Shown here one piece after another: positions 21,805 to 32,668 of a stretch of 64,000 nucleotides of DNA. The stretch comes from Effrenium voratum. Taxonomy: Eukaryota; Sar; Dinophyceae; Suessiales; Symbiodiniaceae. Numbering within the stretch: position 1 is the first letter of the stretch; each line of letters starts with the position of its first letter. The notes under the pieces are model-generated. The model had not been told where the DNA came from. It did no database searches and saw only the letters and a list, made by a program, of their open reading frames with translations. The stretch is taken from positions 72,001 to 136,000 of the forward strand of contig CAUJNA010003741.1 of NCBI GenBank assembly GCA_963377175.1, written 5' to 3'. Position numbers and translations under genes: made by a program.

Positions 21805-24075
21805 CGCGTGTGCACATATGTGTGTTCCACATGTACACATATGTGCGTTCACGTGCGCACATATGCGTGTTGCACGTGTACACATATGTGTGTTCACGTG
21901 TACACACATGTGTGTTCTTATCAGACACGTGTATGTGTTCCAGGAGAACACATGTTTGTTATCAGATGAACACGTGCGTGTGTGTCTGCTCCGCGTGCAC
22001 TTTTTTTGTATGTGTGTTCACGTGCACACATTGTGTGTTCACGCGTGCGCACATGTGCGTTCCAACTGGACACGTGTTTGTGTTCCAGGAGGACACATGT
22101 TTGTTATCAGATGAACACGTGTGTGTGTGTGTGTCTGCTCCGCATGCGCATGTGTGTGTGTTCATTTGCACACATATGTGTGTTCCACGTGCACACATTT
22201 GTGTGTTCACGTGTCCACACATGTGTGTTCCAATTGGACACGTGTTTGTGTTTCAGGTGAATACATGTTTGTTTTCAGATGAACGCACGTGTGTGTGTGT
22301 GTTCCGGGTGCGCATATATATGTGTGTGTGTTCACGTGTACACATATGTGTGTTCACGTGTACACACGTCTGTGTTCCAATTAGACACACGGTTGTGTTC
22401 CAGGAGAACACGTGTTTGTTATCAGATGAACACTCGTGTGTGTCTGTGTTTTCCGCGCGCGCATAAATGTGTGTGTTCACATGTGCAGTACACATGTGTG
22501 TGTTCCACGTGTGCTGTGTTCACGTGTACACATATGTGTGTTCACGTGTACACACGTCTGTGTTCCAATTAGACACACGGTTGTGTTCCAGGAGAACACA
22601 TGTTTGTTATCAGATGAACACGTGTGTGTGTGTGTCTGCTCCGCGTGCACTTTTTTGTATGTGTGTTCACGGCACACATTGTGTGTTCGCGCGTGCACAC
22701 ATGTGCGTTCCAACTGGACACGTGTTTGTGTTCCAGGAGGACACATGTTTGTTATCAGATGAACGCGTGTGTGTGTGTGTGTCTGCTCCGCGTGCGCATG
22801 TATGTGTGTTCATTTGCACACATATGTGTGTTCCACATGTACACATTTGTGAGTTCATGTGTCCACACATGTTTGTTCCAATTGGACACGTGTTTGTGTT
22901 TCAGGTGAATACATGTTTGTTTTCAGATGAACGCACGTGTGTGTGTGTTCCGGGTGCGCATATATATATATATATATGTGTGTGTTCACGTGTACACATA
23001 TGTGTGTTCACGTGTACACACGGTTGTGTTCCAATTAGACACACGGTTGTGTTCCAGGAGACCACGTGTTTGTTATCAGATGAACACTCGTGTGTGTCTG
23101 TGTTTTCCGCGCGCGCATAAATGTGTGTGTTCACATGTGCAGTACACATGTGTGTGTTCCACGTGTGCACATGTGTGTGTGTTCACGTGTGCGCATTTGC
23201 GTCCCCCACGTGTACACATATGTGTGTTCACGTGTACACACATGCGTGTTCCAATTGGACACGTGTTTGTGTTCCAGGAGAACACATGGTTGTTATCAGA
23301 TGAGCACACGGGTGTGTGTTCCGGGTGCACATATATGTGAGTGTTCACGTGTGCACATATGCGTGTTCACGTGTGCACATATGTGTGTTCCACGTGTACG
23401 CACATGTGTGTTCCAATTGGACACGTGTTTGTGTTCCAGGTGAACAGATGTGTGTTTCACGTGAACACATTAGTATGTGCTAGGTGAACTTTTTTTGGCA
23501 TCTGACGACATATTTGCTCTCCAGGTGTGCACATGTATGCGCTCCAGAAAACGCATGATTGTTTTCGAGGTGCGCGCATGTGTGTGCGATTTAGGTGAGC
23601 ATTTATGTTTGCTCACGTGTGCGCATATGTGTGTTCCACATGTACACACATGTGTGCTTTAATCGCACACGCGGTGTTCCAGGTGGACACATGTTTGTGT
23701 TCCAGTGGTATACATATGTGTGTCCCACGCGTACACACATGTGTGCTTTAATTGCGCGTCTTTGTGTTCCAGGTGAACGCATGTGTGTTCCACGTGTACA
23801 CACATGTGTGTCTGAATTGGACACGCGTTTCATTGTGTTCCAAGTGAACACACATGTGTGTTCCACGTGAACGCATTAGCGTGTCGTAAGTGAACACATA
23901 TGTGCGTTCCACGTTTGCACATGTGTGTGTGTGCTTTCCAAGAAGCACATGTTTGTTTTCCAGCTCAACACATTTATGCGTGTGCCGCAGGTGAATGTAT
24001 ACTGTTTCAGTCGTATACGTATGTGTGTTCCACGTGTACACACATGTGTGTCTGAATTGGACATGTGTGTTTGAA
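20196..24075. repeat. ACACGTGT/TGTGTTCC satellite with ~650-bp higher-order repeat
   Basis: Degenerate ~30-bp units such as gtgtgttccaggtgaacaca, with long alternating purine-pyrimidine runs and TA runs. Larger periodicity: the phrase ctgctccgcgtgcac occurs at about 21988 and 22637, and ttttccgcgcgcgcataaat at about 22448 and 23104. Long frames exist in all phases and are repeat artefacts. Confidence 0.9.
20480..21300. other. Non-satellite island inside S1
   Basis: Contains cgctagc palindromes (20840-20865), a 95-codon plus frame at 21000-21287 with a basic stretch (RSAMRRKAFAKLKP) followed by an AGC-encoded serine run, and no splice signals. Weak coding evidence. Confidence 0.3.
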
Positions 24076-24354
24076 CTGCCCATGTGACTGCGTGCTTGCG
24101 CGGCCACACTTGCGTTCACGCGCGCGCGCTCGCCCGCCATCGCGCGCGCTTGCCCAACCTCAGTTCTGGCGCGGTGCTGAAGCGCGAAGCACGCCAGCAA
24201 CACACGTGCAGCAACGCAACGCGCGCCAGGTTCACGACTGCATCATTTTGATTCATCCGTGTTGAAGCGCAGAAAGCCACAAGCTGTTGGCATGTTTGTG
24301 CTCGCCCGTCAGCCCTCAACTGTTTGGGGTCTCTGCTGGTGTAATTTGTTTGTT

Positions 24355-25019
24355 CCCCAGATAGCTGAAAGCTTCAGGGGTTCTAACTTCTAATAAAGAA
24401 GGGAAGTGATTTGCGAGATTGACGGCTGGGTGCTAAGGGGGCATGCAGTGTGGGGTTTTGGTGTAGGTGCTGTTTAGGGTGCTGTTTGAGCTGGTGATGG
24501 TGCGGGCGCAGTTTATTTGGATCAATGGCAGGGTGCTAGGGCATGCAGTTTGGGTGCTGGTGCAGGTGCTGTTTTGGGGTGTGCAGGTGACGGTGCGGGC
24601 ACACTTTTGCAAGATCGACGGTAGGGTGCTAGGGGGCATGCAGTTTGGGGTGCTGGCGCAGGTGGTGTTTTGAGATGAGGTGCTGGTGACGGTGTTGACA
24701 GCCGGGTGGTTTGGGAGTGCCGTTTGGGGGTGCTGTTCGGGGTGATGGTGCGGATGGTGTTGAGGGGCTGGTGACGAGCGTGGCGTTTTTTGCGAGATTG
24801 ACGGCTGGTGCAAATACTATTTTTGGGGGCCTGGTGACGGCCAGGGGTGTTGTTGCGAGATTGACGGCAGGGTGCTAGGGGGCATGCGATTTGGGGATTC
24901 TTGTGCAGGTGCTACAATATTTTTGAGATGCTGTTTGGTGTTGGTTGAGGTGCTCTTCGGGCAGTGCTGTTAGAGGTGCTGGCGTACTATCGTTGGCACA
25001 CGTTTCGCTATCTGAGGGG
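24355..25019. mobile_element. Satellite block S2 bracketed by inverted ends
   Basis: Left hairpin CCCCAGATAGCTGAAAGCTTCAGGGG, split as CCCC, CTGAA/TTCAG and GGGG, then TTCTAA. The right end GCTATCTGAGGGG (25007-25019) complements the left AGATAGC with a 2-nt offset. Interior: degenerate ~100-180-bp repeats with gagattgacggc, ggtgctagggggcatgcag and ggtgctgttt. The left end sits 25 bp after the end of S1. Confidence 0.45.
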
Positions 25020-25036
25020 TCTATGCTGGTGTAATT

Positions 25037-25095
25037 TGTTTGTTTGTTTGTTTGCTTGCTTGCTTGCTTGTTTGTTTGTTTGTTTTTGTTCGTGT
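25037..25095. repeat. (TTTG)n/(CTTG)n microsatellite
   Basis: Starts right after the S2 right-end sequence gctggtgtaa. Confidence 0.9.
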
Positions 25096-25099
25096 GTTT

Positions 25100-25832
25100 T
25101 TGTTTGCGTGTTTTTTGAGGTACCTTGAGTTGACGAAAAGAGAAACCACCACCTCCCCCGTTTTGATTTTTGACACCATGAAGCCGTGCCGGGCATGCCT
25201 GCGCAGGTCCTTTGGGGCACTGGCCTCCAACATCTTGGGCCGACGAGCACCTTGGGCCGAATTTGGAGAAGCCAAATGCCATCGAGGGGGGAATTCCCCG
25301 GATCAAGAAACTGAGTGGGGATTCCTATCTCTTCCAGTTGGCCCCTTCCTGGTTGTGAACTGGGGGAGTTATGAGAAAGAGTGGTCAACATGAAGATTGA
25401 AAGCATGGTTACAGGGAAACTAATATGTTAGCATGCTTCAGACGCGACCTCAAGGGTTTTGGGATTTCTGACTTGAAGTGATCATCCAGGCCTTGAAATT
25501 GCCACAGGTTTCCCTCGAAACCTCGGGGGGGCTGGATGTCAGACTCGGAATCATGCGGATCCGTGGCAGTCCCACCAATAGGTGCGGCCGCCCTTCTGAT
25601 TCTTGACGCTCTCAGGCTTGATTTTGACTCAAATGAAGATGCTTCGCAAGCCAAACTGGCAGGCAAAGATCCTCGTCGATTGCTGCCTGATTCTGACGCA
25701 ATACGGCTTTGCCATTGCGGACGCTGGGCAAGCAGCCAGTCGGGTACGGAAGTTGGATAGACGTGGTGCCTGCTGGAGTCGGTGCGGCGTTTCTGTGACG
25801 GAGCCCTGGTTTTTGTTGAGTGCAATCATATA
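25100..25832. other. No gene recognised
   Basis: Short frames with partly natural codons on both strands near 25536-25760, none with convincing borders. Confidence 0.3.
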
Positions 25833-25895
25833 CTAGGTCCCCCAGCTAGGTGCCCTTTCTCAAAAGGGTACCCTGATTCTAACCGGAGGTCCTAG
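25833..25895 (+). mobile_element. Family B intron-like element, short copy 1
   Basis: CTAG|GTCCCCCAGCTAGGTGCCC ... attctaaccggaggtcctag. Has the GT start, CTAAC and TAG end of the family but an internal deletion (63 bp against ~90-170). Confidence 0.65.
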
Positions 25896-26477
25896 TGTAG
25901 CATGATGCGGTATTCGCTGATAATTCTCGCAGCAGTGCATGTGCTGCCTGGTGGAGCAGGCTGTGTGGCAGATGCATGTCCTTAGCTGAGGACATCATTT
26001 TTATTGCCCGCGGCTGAGTCCGTTCCAGTGAGCAAATGTGGGCGGAAGCCATGAGTGGATCCAGTGAAGACACTGCAAAGTCCAGGCACCAGGTCTGGGG
26101 TAAACTAACATCACCCACGGAAGGTCCGTTGATTCATTTGGGATCCCTTGTTGCAGACGAATGACAGGGTGCGTTGAGACAGTTGCCCGAACCAGAATCT
26201 GACACGCGCCCAGTTCGCCCCAACGCGCAGGATTGCTTTCCGAGCCTTGTATCGCTTGCAAATGAGCGTCACCTAGGGAGATTGACCGGACTGTATCTGA
26301 CTTGAGACTACCCATGTCATCATCTCGCTTAGAAAGAAATGGTGGCCGGAATTCTGAATGGTGACATGGCCATGACTTTCAGTGGGAAACCTTCTTGAAA
26401 ATGGTTGGTGAGCATGATTTTCCCCTGAATGATGTCCACCAAGGGGTCCCCCCCAAACAAAAAATCACACGCTTCAG
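25896..26477. other. Nothing recognised
   Basis: No supported feature. Confidence 0.35.
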
Positions 26478-26590
26478 CCCTCCGACTCGGAGGTGGAAAA
26501 TGTCCGGGACGTGGTCTGCGTAGAGACAGCCCAAGCGGCCTGTCCCAGCAGGGCTGCGGTGTGTGCTGGCACGCTGCTGCTCGGCTGGAG
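26478..26590 (+). CDS. Exon, unknown gene
   Basis: Acceptor cacacgcttcag; donor CTGGAG then GTGGGTG. Reads PSDSEVENVRDVVCVETAQA then ACPSRAAVCAGTLLLGW with GC-rich third positions, 113 bp. Product unknown. Confidence 0.55.
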
Positions 26591-27394
26591 GTGGGTGTGT
26601 CTTTCTAAGTTGTTTCAACGCAGAACCAAAGGGACGCCACCTCTTGTTTCGGGTTCCCTCAAAAGATACAAAACACCAAGGCAATCAAAGCGGGGCGGTT
26701 GAGCTGCAGATACAGAAGCCCGAAACTGATGCAACTGGCACAAGCAAGAAGCCCACGTAGCTAAGTCAACTCCTGGCACCACGCAGGAATGGACGTGGAC
26801 AGGCAAGAACCTGGCACAAAAAAGCTCATTCGAATCAACGTAAGCAAACCAGGATGTTCAACCGTTCAGTTTGAATCTCCCAGTCTTCGCAAGCTGGCTT
26901 TCTGAAACCCATATTGTTCCGTGGTGTCCATACAGGGATGGTCCACTCTCCATTTGAGCTACCGCTGGAAAGGCTGGTGCATGGGATATGGAGTGGAACA
27001 GCCCAAAACGAAGGCGAGTCTTTTAAAAGAGGTAGCCTCATCGCTTGTTCGGCGGCTTTTGCAGGGCGCGAGAAGGTCTTGGAGGCCAGAACGAAGCCCA
27101 AACAAATCCCCTTTTCAGGAAAAGCTGTTTTGTGAATTTCTGAATGTAGTCGTAAGATTACGGGAAGACTACAGGAAGCCTACCAGAAGACTACGGGAAG
27201 ATTATGGGAAGATAGGAAGATTACAGGAAGGCCATGGGAAGACTCCAGAATGAATGCTACAAAATTACATGACCCAAAGCCCTCATTCACGAAGCAACGA
27301 GTCTTAACGAAGGATTCAGAGATATCCCGGCACATGGTGTTGTTTGCGACTCATTTTGAACAGAACCAGAATGGCATGTCCGTTTGAAATCAAG
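26591..27394. other. Intron-like; small tandem repeat
   Basis: 27162-27250 is a degenerate ~12-16-bp repeat of gaagattacagg/gaagactac. A possible mini-exon after gcttttgcag (27062) reads REKVLEARTKPKQIPF. Confidence 0.35.
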
Positions 27395-27511
27395 TGGCCA
27401 TGGGTCAAAATCCCGTACCCCCAGTGAACATCCCACTCCCCACTAAAATAGGTTCTAAAATGGGTGGTGCACTCACCCCCAAATGGTACCATTGGTTTTG
27501 ACCCACAGCCA
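27395..27511 (+). mobile_element. Family A element, copy 3
   Basis: 117 bp; arms TGGCCATGGGTCAAAA and TTTTGACCCACAGCCA; flanked by AG (27393-27394 and 27512-27513). Interior contains cccgtacccccagtgaacat and actaaaatag, shared with copies 4 and 8. Confidence 0.85.
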
Positions 27512-27834
27512 AGTGACCGCGAAGGGAGTTTCACTCCTCCCTTTGCTCCCCACGGCTTTTCCGGAGAGCGAATCGAGCGCCCGGAGCCTGTGTCTTTACC
27601 TCGCGCATTGTGAGGGAAACGGCTCGGGGTTTCGGGATGGGCCAGGCTTGCCCACGCGGTCGAGTTTGAAATGTGTCATTTTTCCGGTTGGTTTCCGTTC
27701 AAACCCACCTGAGAAGGAGCCCTCCAAAAACACCCGCCCAAATTGTTTGGCCAGTTCTGATAGCTTCGGTACCAAAAGCTGGATCCCCCCCCCTTCAGAA
27801 TAAAAATAAGATGGACCGAGTGGTTCCTTTTGAG

Positions 27835-27905
27835 CCAGCGCGCTGAGCTCGCGAAAGCGAAAGCGCAAGACGCCACTTCAGTGTTGAGGGCGAGGAGCTG
27901 CACCA
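27835..27905 (+). CDS. Candidate exon next to a family B element
   Basis: Acceptor tggttccttttgag; reads AELAKAKAQDATSVLRARSC and stops at the first base of B copy 2, which would supply a GC donor (CACCA then GCTCCC). Confidence 0.45.
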
Positions 27906-28077
27906 GCTCCCCCAGCGAATGCCCGACCTCTCACCCTTTCTTTGGTTGGAAGGGAGGGTTCCCCTACTAAAATAAACACAAACAAGTTACCCCTCTTTTT
28001 GTGGGGAGGGTTCCCTTACTAAAATACACAGAACAAGTTGGTACCTTGATTCTAACCTCTCAAATCTGGAGGACCTA
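27906..28077 (+). mobile_element. Family B intron-like element, copy 2
   Basis: Starts gctcccccag, contains two copies of gggagggttccc.tactaaaata (an internal duplication) and ends ttctaacctctcaaatctggaggaccta. Lies at the 3' edge of the exon candidate at 27835. Confidence 0.65.
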
Positions 28078-28338
28078 CTCCATGTCACCTCAAGAGAAGT
28101 GGCAAAGCTTTGCCTGGCACCTTGCTCCTCTGAACCACCCCCTGGTGCTTTTTGAGGCTACCCTTTTCAGGTTGCTTTCATGGACACCCACCAAGAAGGC
28201 GCCCCCCCATTTTGACACACGTATGGGTGCATCTTAGAATAGCGAAAGCCTCAGAATGGTGGGTTTCCTCTTGGTTTCCCTTCACACCCGCCCCAAAAAC
28301 GGTACCCTCAAAAAAAATGACACCCCATGGATACAATA

Positions 28339-28450
28339 ACTTCCATTTGGTTAAGGCCCCGGGAAAAAAAGAAATATTTCCAGTAGTGATGAGTTCCTTT
28401 TAAAAGCCAACAAGGGAAAAGTCAAAAATAATTCTGAGGCAAATGGAGGT
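28339..28450 (-). mobile_element. Family G element, copy 2 (inverted)
   Basis: Arms ACTTCCATTTG and CAAATGGAGGT; flanked by ATAA (28336-28339 and 28451-28454). Interior carries atttccagtagtgat and caacaaggga, the reverse of copy 1. Confidence 0.7.
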
Positions 28451-28999
28451 ATAACATCCCGACAGCTGCCTCCGCAGCCAAGAGACTGAAGTGGCTCCCA
28501 GGATCTGTGTGCTGCCTGTCACCTGGCTTCGCTCTTTGCAGGCAACTAGGGTTGGGGGGCGGGGGGAAAGCGGAGCTCCCCGAGTTGCGGAAGCCCATGC
28601 CACGGTAAAGACACATTTCTGGGGTTTCCATCTCTATTTTTCAATCTTAGGGTAGGCTAAATATGATGCTTTTTTGGACTACCCCAGCTGTGGGCCAAGA
28701 TTTTGCCTCCCCTCCTTGGATTGTTTGAACGGGAAACCATTCCAAGGCCAATACGTGAGCATGTGTCCGCGCAAGACGATGGTGGTTTGCTTTCGGTTTT
28801 TTCTTTAACGCCACTTTAAAAGGGAACCTTGATTGAACAGCTCAATGGGCTGCATCACTGCATGGATTGGCTTTTGTGCTGGGCCCATGCAGCTCAACAG
28901 CTAGAGGAAGACGGTCACACTTCCTGTTCGGGTCCTACCGTTTTGGACTTCAAGCATAACCCGATGACTCCCAAGCGGTTTCATTGACGCGGACTGCAG
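28451..28999. other. No confident feature
   Basis: A coding-like stretch near 28460-28545 ends at a possible acceptor (ctctttgcag), but its frame is undecided. Confidence 0.3.
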
Positions 29000-29071
29000 T
29001 TTGCAATTCGATCGCCCATCGCAGGTTTCGCGAGCTTGGATTCGTATTCGCCAGGTCCGTTTGTACTTCCT
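29000..29071 (+). CDS. Candidate exon with GC donor
   Basis: Acceptor gcggactgcag; reads CNSIAHRRFRELGFVFARSV then CTS before GCAAGA. Codons are natural and a CxxC pair appears if the frame runs on. Unknown product. Confidence 0.4.
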
Positions 29072-29282
29072 GCAAGAAGCAGAAATAAACACATACATAT
29101 ATCTTTGTATATATATGTATCAACATAGCTCAGCCATTTGTAGCTCCAACGCCGGTGACACGTTTCCAGCGTCCGATGGCTTGGATCGAAGTTCATGAAC
29201 TTCTGCCAGGCCACAAACATTTCGGGCCTAGGGCTTCATACTTCAGTTACACTGAAGCAACCGCCGCCGTTCCTTTGCGCAG

Positions 29283-29348
29283 GTGCTTACGGTGCCGGTG
29301 CTGATGTCCAACGTCGTGCTGCTGCCTGGGGCCGAGCGTTGCCCACAA
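29283..29348 (+). CDS. Candidate exon, faintly LON-domain-like
   Basis: Acceptor ttcctttgcgcag; reads VLTVPVLMSNVVLLPGAERC. The P-V-L...V-V-L-L-P-G pattern resembles the start of the LON substrate-binding domain (as in Lon protease or cereblon). One short exon is thin support and the family call is a guess. Confidence 0.35.
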
Positions 29349-29866
29349 GTGGGGTTCACCTTTGACGGGGAAATCGGGGGATGTCCAGTGACCCCTGATG
29401 GAGGGGAAACGAAAGCCATGTGCGGAGGTGCTACGAGTTTCAGGGTCGGGAATGTTTGGGATACCTTCAGTCCAAGACATGTAATTTACTGTTAGCGAGC
29501 AGCACAGCTGAATAGTGTGTCGGTTTTGCAACAGCTATGTTACGTGGCATCTAACCAAGGCGCCCTCTTAGAAAAGGTTGCAGCATGGTGCGTCAATGAA
29601 AACAATGATCTGCAGCAATCCTCAGAGGCCTGCGGCCATTGTCAACCTGGGGCACACTGTTCCCCATGCCGAGGTGCCCATGTGTCAAGGTCAAGCATTT
29701 GGAGGGGCCCACGAGTTTCTCATCCAAAGAAGAAAGAAAAGGAGATGTGTCTCTTCTGGAAAAACGACCGGCCGCAACTGCCGGATCCCGGATCCTCTGC
29801 AGGACATGAGCCCAAAACACTTCCTAAATAGGCCGTTTTCTCCTGTTGAATTTCCTGCGTCCCAAC
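29349..29866. other. Region with a long open frame
   Basis: A plus frame starting at 29578 runs 201 codons through A copy 4 and the next exon into element H. The part before the element (AIVNLGHTVPHAEVPMCQGQ) could be coding. The unbroken passage through two repeats shows that the whole frame is not one protein. Confidence 0.3.
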
Positions 29867-29984
29867 TGGTCATGGGTCAACAGCCCGTACCCCTAGTGAA
29901 CATCCCACTCCCCACTAAAATAGGTTCCAAAATGGGTGGTTCACCTGCCACAGAATGGGATCCCAAAACGGTTTTGACCAGCCA
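29867..29984 (+). mobile_element. Family A element, copy 4
   Basis: 118 bp; arms TGGTCATGGGTCAA and TTTTGACCAGCCA; flanked by AC (29865-29866 and 29985-29986). Element plus one duplication is 120 bp, a multiple of three, so the surrounding frame stays open. Confidence 0.85.
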
Positions 29985-29986
29985 AC

Positions 29987-30094
29987 CCTTTGACCTCCGG
30001 TTACCGAGGTGCGGCATCTCCTGGGTCTACTACTGCTGCTTCGTGCAGCTGGGCGCCTCGGCTTCGCACAAGCTTCGGGCGGCTTCGCTGGAGG
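29987..30094 (+). CDS. Exon of a putative AAAP amino acid transporter
   Basis: Starts just after A copy 4; donor CTGGAGG then GTGAAA. Reads CGISWVYYCCFVQLGASASH then KLRAAS, a hydrophobic helix with the cysteine/tyrosine pattern seen in an early membrane helix of AAAP (SLC36/38-type) carriers. Later exons at 30545, 32589, 34183, 38087 and 38556 follow in an order that fits this family. Identification rests on pattern only. Confidence 0.4.
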
Positions 30095-30109
30095 GTGAAA
30101 CACGTGTTT

Positions 30110-30218
30110 GCATAGGTGTCCGTTTTAGGTTAGTCCGCTTGGAAATAGATGGCACCGGTTTAGATTGGTATCACTTCATGTAGCAGGGCCATCTATTTTC
30201 CCAAAAGGACACCTATGC
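30110..30218 (+). mobile_element. Family H short inverted-repeat element
   Basis: 109 bp; arms GCATAGGTGTCC and GGACACCTATGC (perfect), with inner inverted pair gaaatagatggc/gccatctatttt. Flanked by TT. Sits 15 bp after the upstream exon. Confidence 0.75.
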
Positions 30219-30544
30219 TTGTTAGTGGTTTTGAGAGCAAACCGAAAGGAGCACCGGACCCATTTTTGGGGCGTCTCCCCTGAAAAACAGACACCCCTCC
30301 GGAAAGTGCATCTCCTTTTTTAAAGAATCATGCAAGCTGGCAGGAATTTTGTTTTTTGGCGAGACTGGAGTCCCACTTGACGGCTGGCAGCTGTCCATTT
30401 CATAAACGCGACCCATTTGCGATGGTTTTCGAGGCAGAAATTGTAGAGGCAACACTACTCACCAAGGCGGTTCTCTCACCTCGCGCAGCCTTGACATCAG
30501 ACAGAGCTCCCGAGTGAAAACAAAAACGAAAGCCGCCGCCTGAG

Positions 30545-30682
30545 GCTTGCACGGCATCTCGCCCAACGTCATCCTCTTCAACTGGGCCGAGTTCCCCGTG
30601 TTTTTCGGATGTGGCCCGGCAGAGCTTGATGCATTTTCCAAGCACAGAGCTGCCCCCACATTCTGGCAACCGGTTTGGATTG
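30545..30682 (+). CDS. Exon of the putative AAAP transporter
   Basis: Acceptor ccgccgcctgag; donor GGATTG then GTGGTT. Reads NVILFNWAEFPVFFGCGPAE then LDAFSKHRAAPTFW. The NW..FPvFFG stretch resembles the helix before the re-entrant part of AAAP carriers. Edges uncertain. Confidence 0.4.
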
Positions 30683-30990
30683 GTGGTTTGGAGTTGAAGC
30701 CCTGGGTCTTGTAGAGAGCTAAATGAGAAACTACCTTTAAACACCCAACCACCCAATCAAAATAACTAGTGGGAAGCTGACACATGTCCAAACTATCAGA
30801 GTTATTCCGTCGGCCTGAGAGATGGATGACGGACCCGTTCGGTTCTTTATCTGCCCATGTGGCGAGCTCACCCCGAATCGGCGGCGAAGTGAGCTCACGA
30901 AATCGGTAGGGCACTCGGCATACGCTGAGGTGCCGTGTTCTCCTTCGAGGGCGTTGGCGCAGACCTCGGATAGAGGCCATCTTGGACCAA

Positions 30991-31100
30991 GTCCCCCAGC
31001 TAGGTGCCCTTTCTTTTACCAACTTTTTTGGTTGGGAGGGTTCCCCTACTAAAATAACAAAAATAAAAATGTATTCTACCCTCTCTACTGGAGGACCGAG
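30991..31100 (+). mobile_element. Family B intron-like element, copy 3
   Basis: gtcccccagctaggtgccct ... gggagggttcccctactaaaata ... taccctctctactggaggaccgag. GT start, AG end. The CTAAC is degenerate here. Confidence 0.65.
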
Positions 31101-32588
31101 ATACTCGAATGGTTTGGGCAGCCTTGAATGTCAGTTTACGTATGATGCAAGTTCATGGCACAGCACGGTATTTTGGGATAGGGAAGGAACAGCTTACAGC
31201 TTTGCTGTTGTTGTAGATAGCTAGCGGGTCTCTGCAAGCAGTGCAAACGAATGCACGACATTGATTCTGACACAGAATAACAAAAATCGCCCCGCGCCCA
31301 TGTGCCCGTGCAAGATGTTCACCGGTGACCACTATCACATGCATGTGTTGGTCGACTCCATCATTTCTCCTAGTTTTCCACATGATTCTTGAGTGATACA
31401 AGGCCGCCCCCTCGCCTGAGGATTGATTCTGCCCATCCAGTTTGCCATGCAGCAGCCTGGCCGGGAAAGACGTTGAGCCACAGGAAGTTGCACACCCCTT
31501 GTTTGCTTCTCATAGGCTTGCAGACTGCCTCGGCAAAGCAACGCGAAGCCTTGCATCATATTTTTCCTCACATGGATTCTTAGAATTGTACCTGGCGTTT
31601 TTGTTTTTTCATATTGATTTTTAGAGTGGTACCTTGGTTTGATGCTTGACTGGACCATCTTGGCAAGTGTCCCGTTTCAAGGGTGCCAGTAGATGGATTC
31701 ATCCGAGGCAGCCCACGCAGTTCCCGAAGATCCTGCGAAGAGCCATGCCCGAGCCCCGCTTTTTATCGCCGGAGAACGAGTGGTTGAGTGGGCGAGGGGA
31801 GGGTGGGGGGTGGGGGGGGTGGCGGGAGATCGGAGCTCTGGCGAACGGCCCTTCATTGGGGACCGGAACAGATTCGGACCTTCGTGAAAACAGATTCATC
31901 AGGCTGCAAGCGTGGTGTTCGCGAAAGAAGCAGGAGGGTGCTGGTTTGATCCCAGTGACAGGAACGATCTTCTCAAATTGACACCTGCAAGGGTAGTAGT
32001 CAAGCCCACGCCAAATTGAAAGGCACGTTAGGAAGCCGACACTTCTTAGGAGGCTTTGTCTAGTCTTGGGTACTTGTGGATCAAGTATACCAGCATAGCA
32101 GATGTTGGGTGTACGTGGCTAGGCTAAGCTACGAAATAGCATAGAGCTTAAGGTGTTTCATTAAACAATAACAAGCTGTCTAGAATGCAACTTTCAAGGG
32201 TGTCATTTGAAGTTTGCGACATAGAGCCACTGAGTGGATTTGGCACATAGGGGACTCCTATGAGTAGGGGTTGGCGCTCCTTTTGAGGTTTGGGTGAAAC
32301 TCGGGTGAGGTTTCGTGGTCCTGGGTGAGGTTTGCTGATTTGGGGATCTTTGCGTAGATCCCGGCAGGGGCAACCGTTTGGTTCTCGCAGAATCCTGTGC
32401 TGTATACCGGCCTCTTGGCATTGAGCATGGGCCTTGCTCATGTCGATTTATGCCAACTATGACCCCAAGATTCTCTTCAGATGACGCGGTGCGCACTGAC
32501 CATCCATGTACCTTGGACACAGGGCACCACTGCACCACACCCAAACCATGCTTCAAGAGTGCGACTGATGGCCTTTCTGTGGCTCCAG
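31101..32588. other. Probable intron, no element recognised
   Basis: A GC-rich candidate at 31735-31800 reads ILRRAMPEPRFLSPENEWLS in one frame but is open in two. The 170-codon minus frame at 32203-32715 overlaps the better exon at 32589 and is treated as a shadow. Confidence 0.3.
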
Positions 32589-32668
32589 GTTCATCTTGGG
32601 CTCGCTCTTCGCGTCCTTTGGGATGTTCGGCTACGCGGCCTACGGCCCGGGCCCAAGCTCGGCCGAGG
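32589..32668 (+). CDS. Exon of the putative AAAP transporter
   Basis: Acceptor tttctgtggctccag; donor GCCGAGG then GTAGCC. Reads FILGSLFASFGMFGYAAYG. The F-x-x-F-G-x-x-G-Y-x-x-Y/F-G motif is the best family-specific match in this gene; in AAAP carriers it precedes the N-I-L-x-N loop. Confidence 0.5.

Larger units (their letters stand above)
17010..24329. mobile_element. Satellite block S1 bracketed by matching inverted ends
   Basis: Left end CCCCAAACAGTT (17010-17021) is the exact reverse complement of AACTGTTTGGGG at 24318-24329. The left end also folds on itself (CCCC, ACAGT, TT, ACTGT, GGGG at 17010-17033) and is followed by GGGGTTCTAA. The right end is followed by tctctgctggtgtaattt. Blocks S2 (24355) and S3 (51524) have the same design with different stem sequences. 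All three contain tandem arrays. No transposase seen. Confidence 0.55.

Noticed and set aside
21681..23443. Cysteine/valine/histidine-rich frames of up to 261 codons
   Set aside because: Direct translation of the TGTGT/ACACGTG satellite in several phases at once.
29867..29984. Family A copy 4 as a spliced GT-AG intron
   Set aside because: A GT near the left end and AG near the right exist, but splicing them brings a stop into frame, and other family A copies lack these bases.
29578..30183. Single 201-codon protein
   Set aside because: Passes through family A copy 4 and element H; only the middle piece looks like a real exon.
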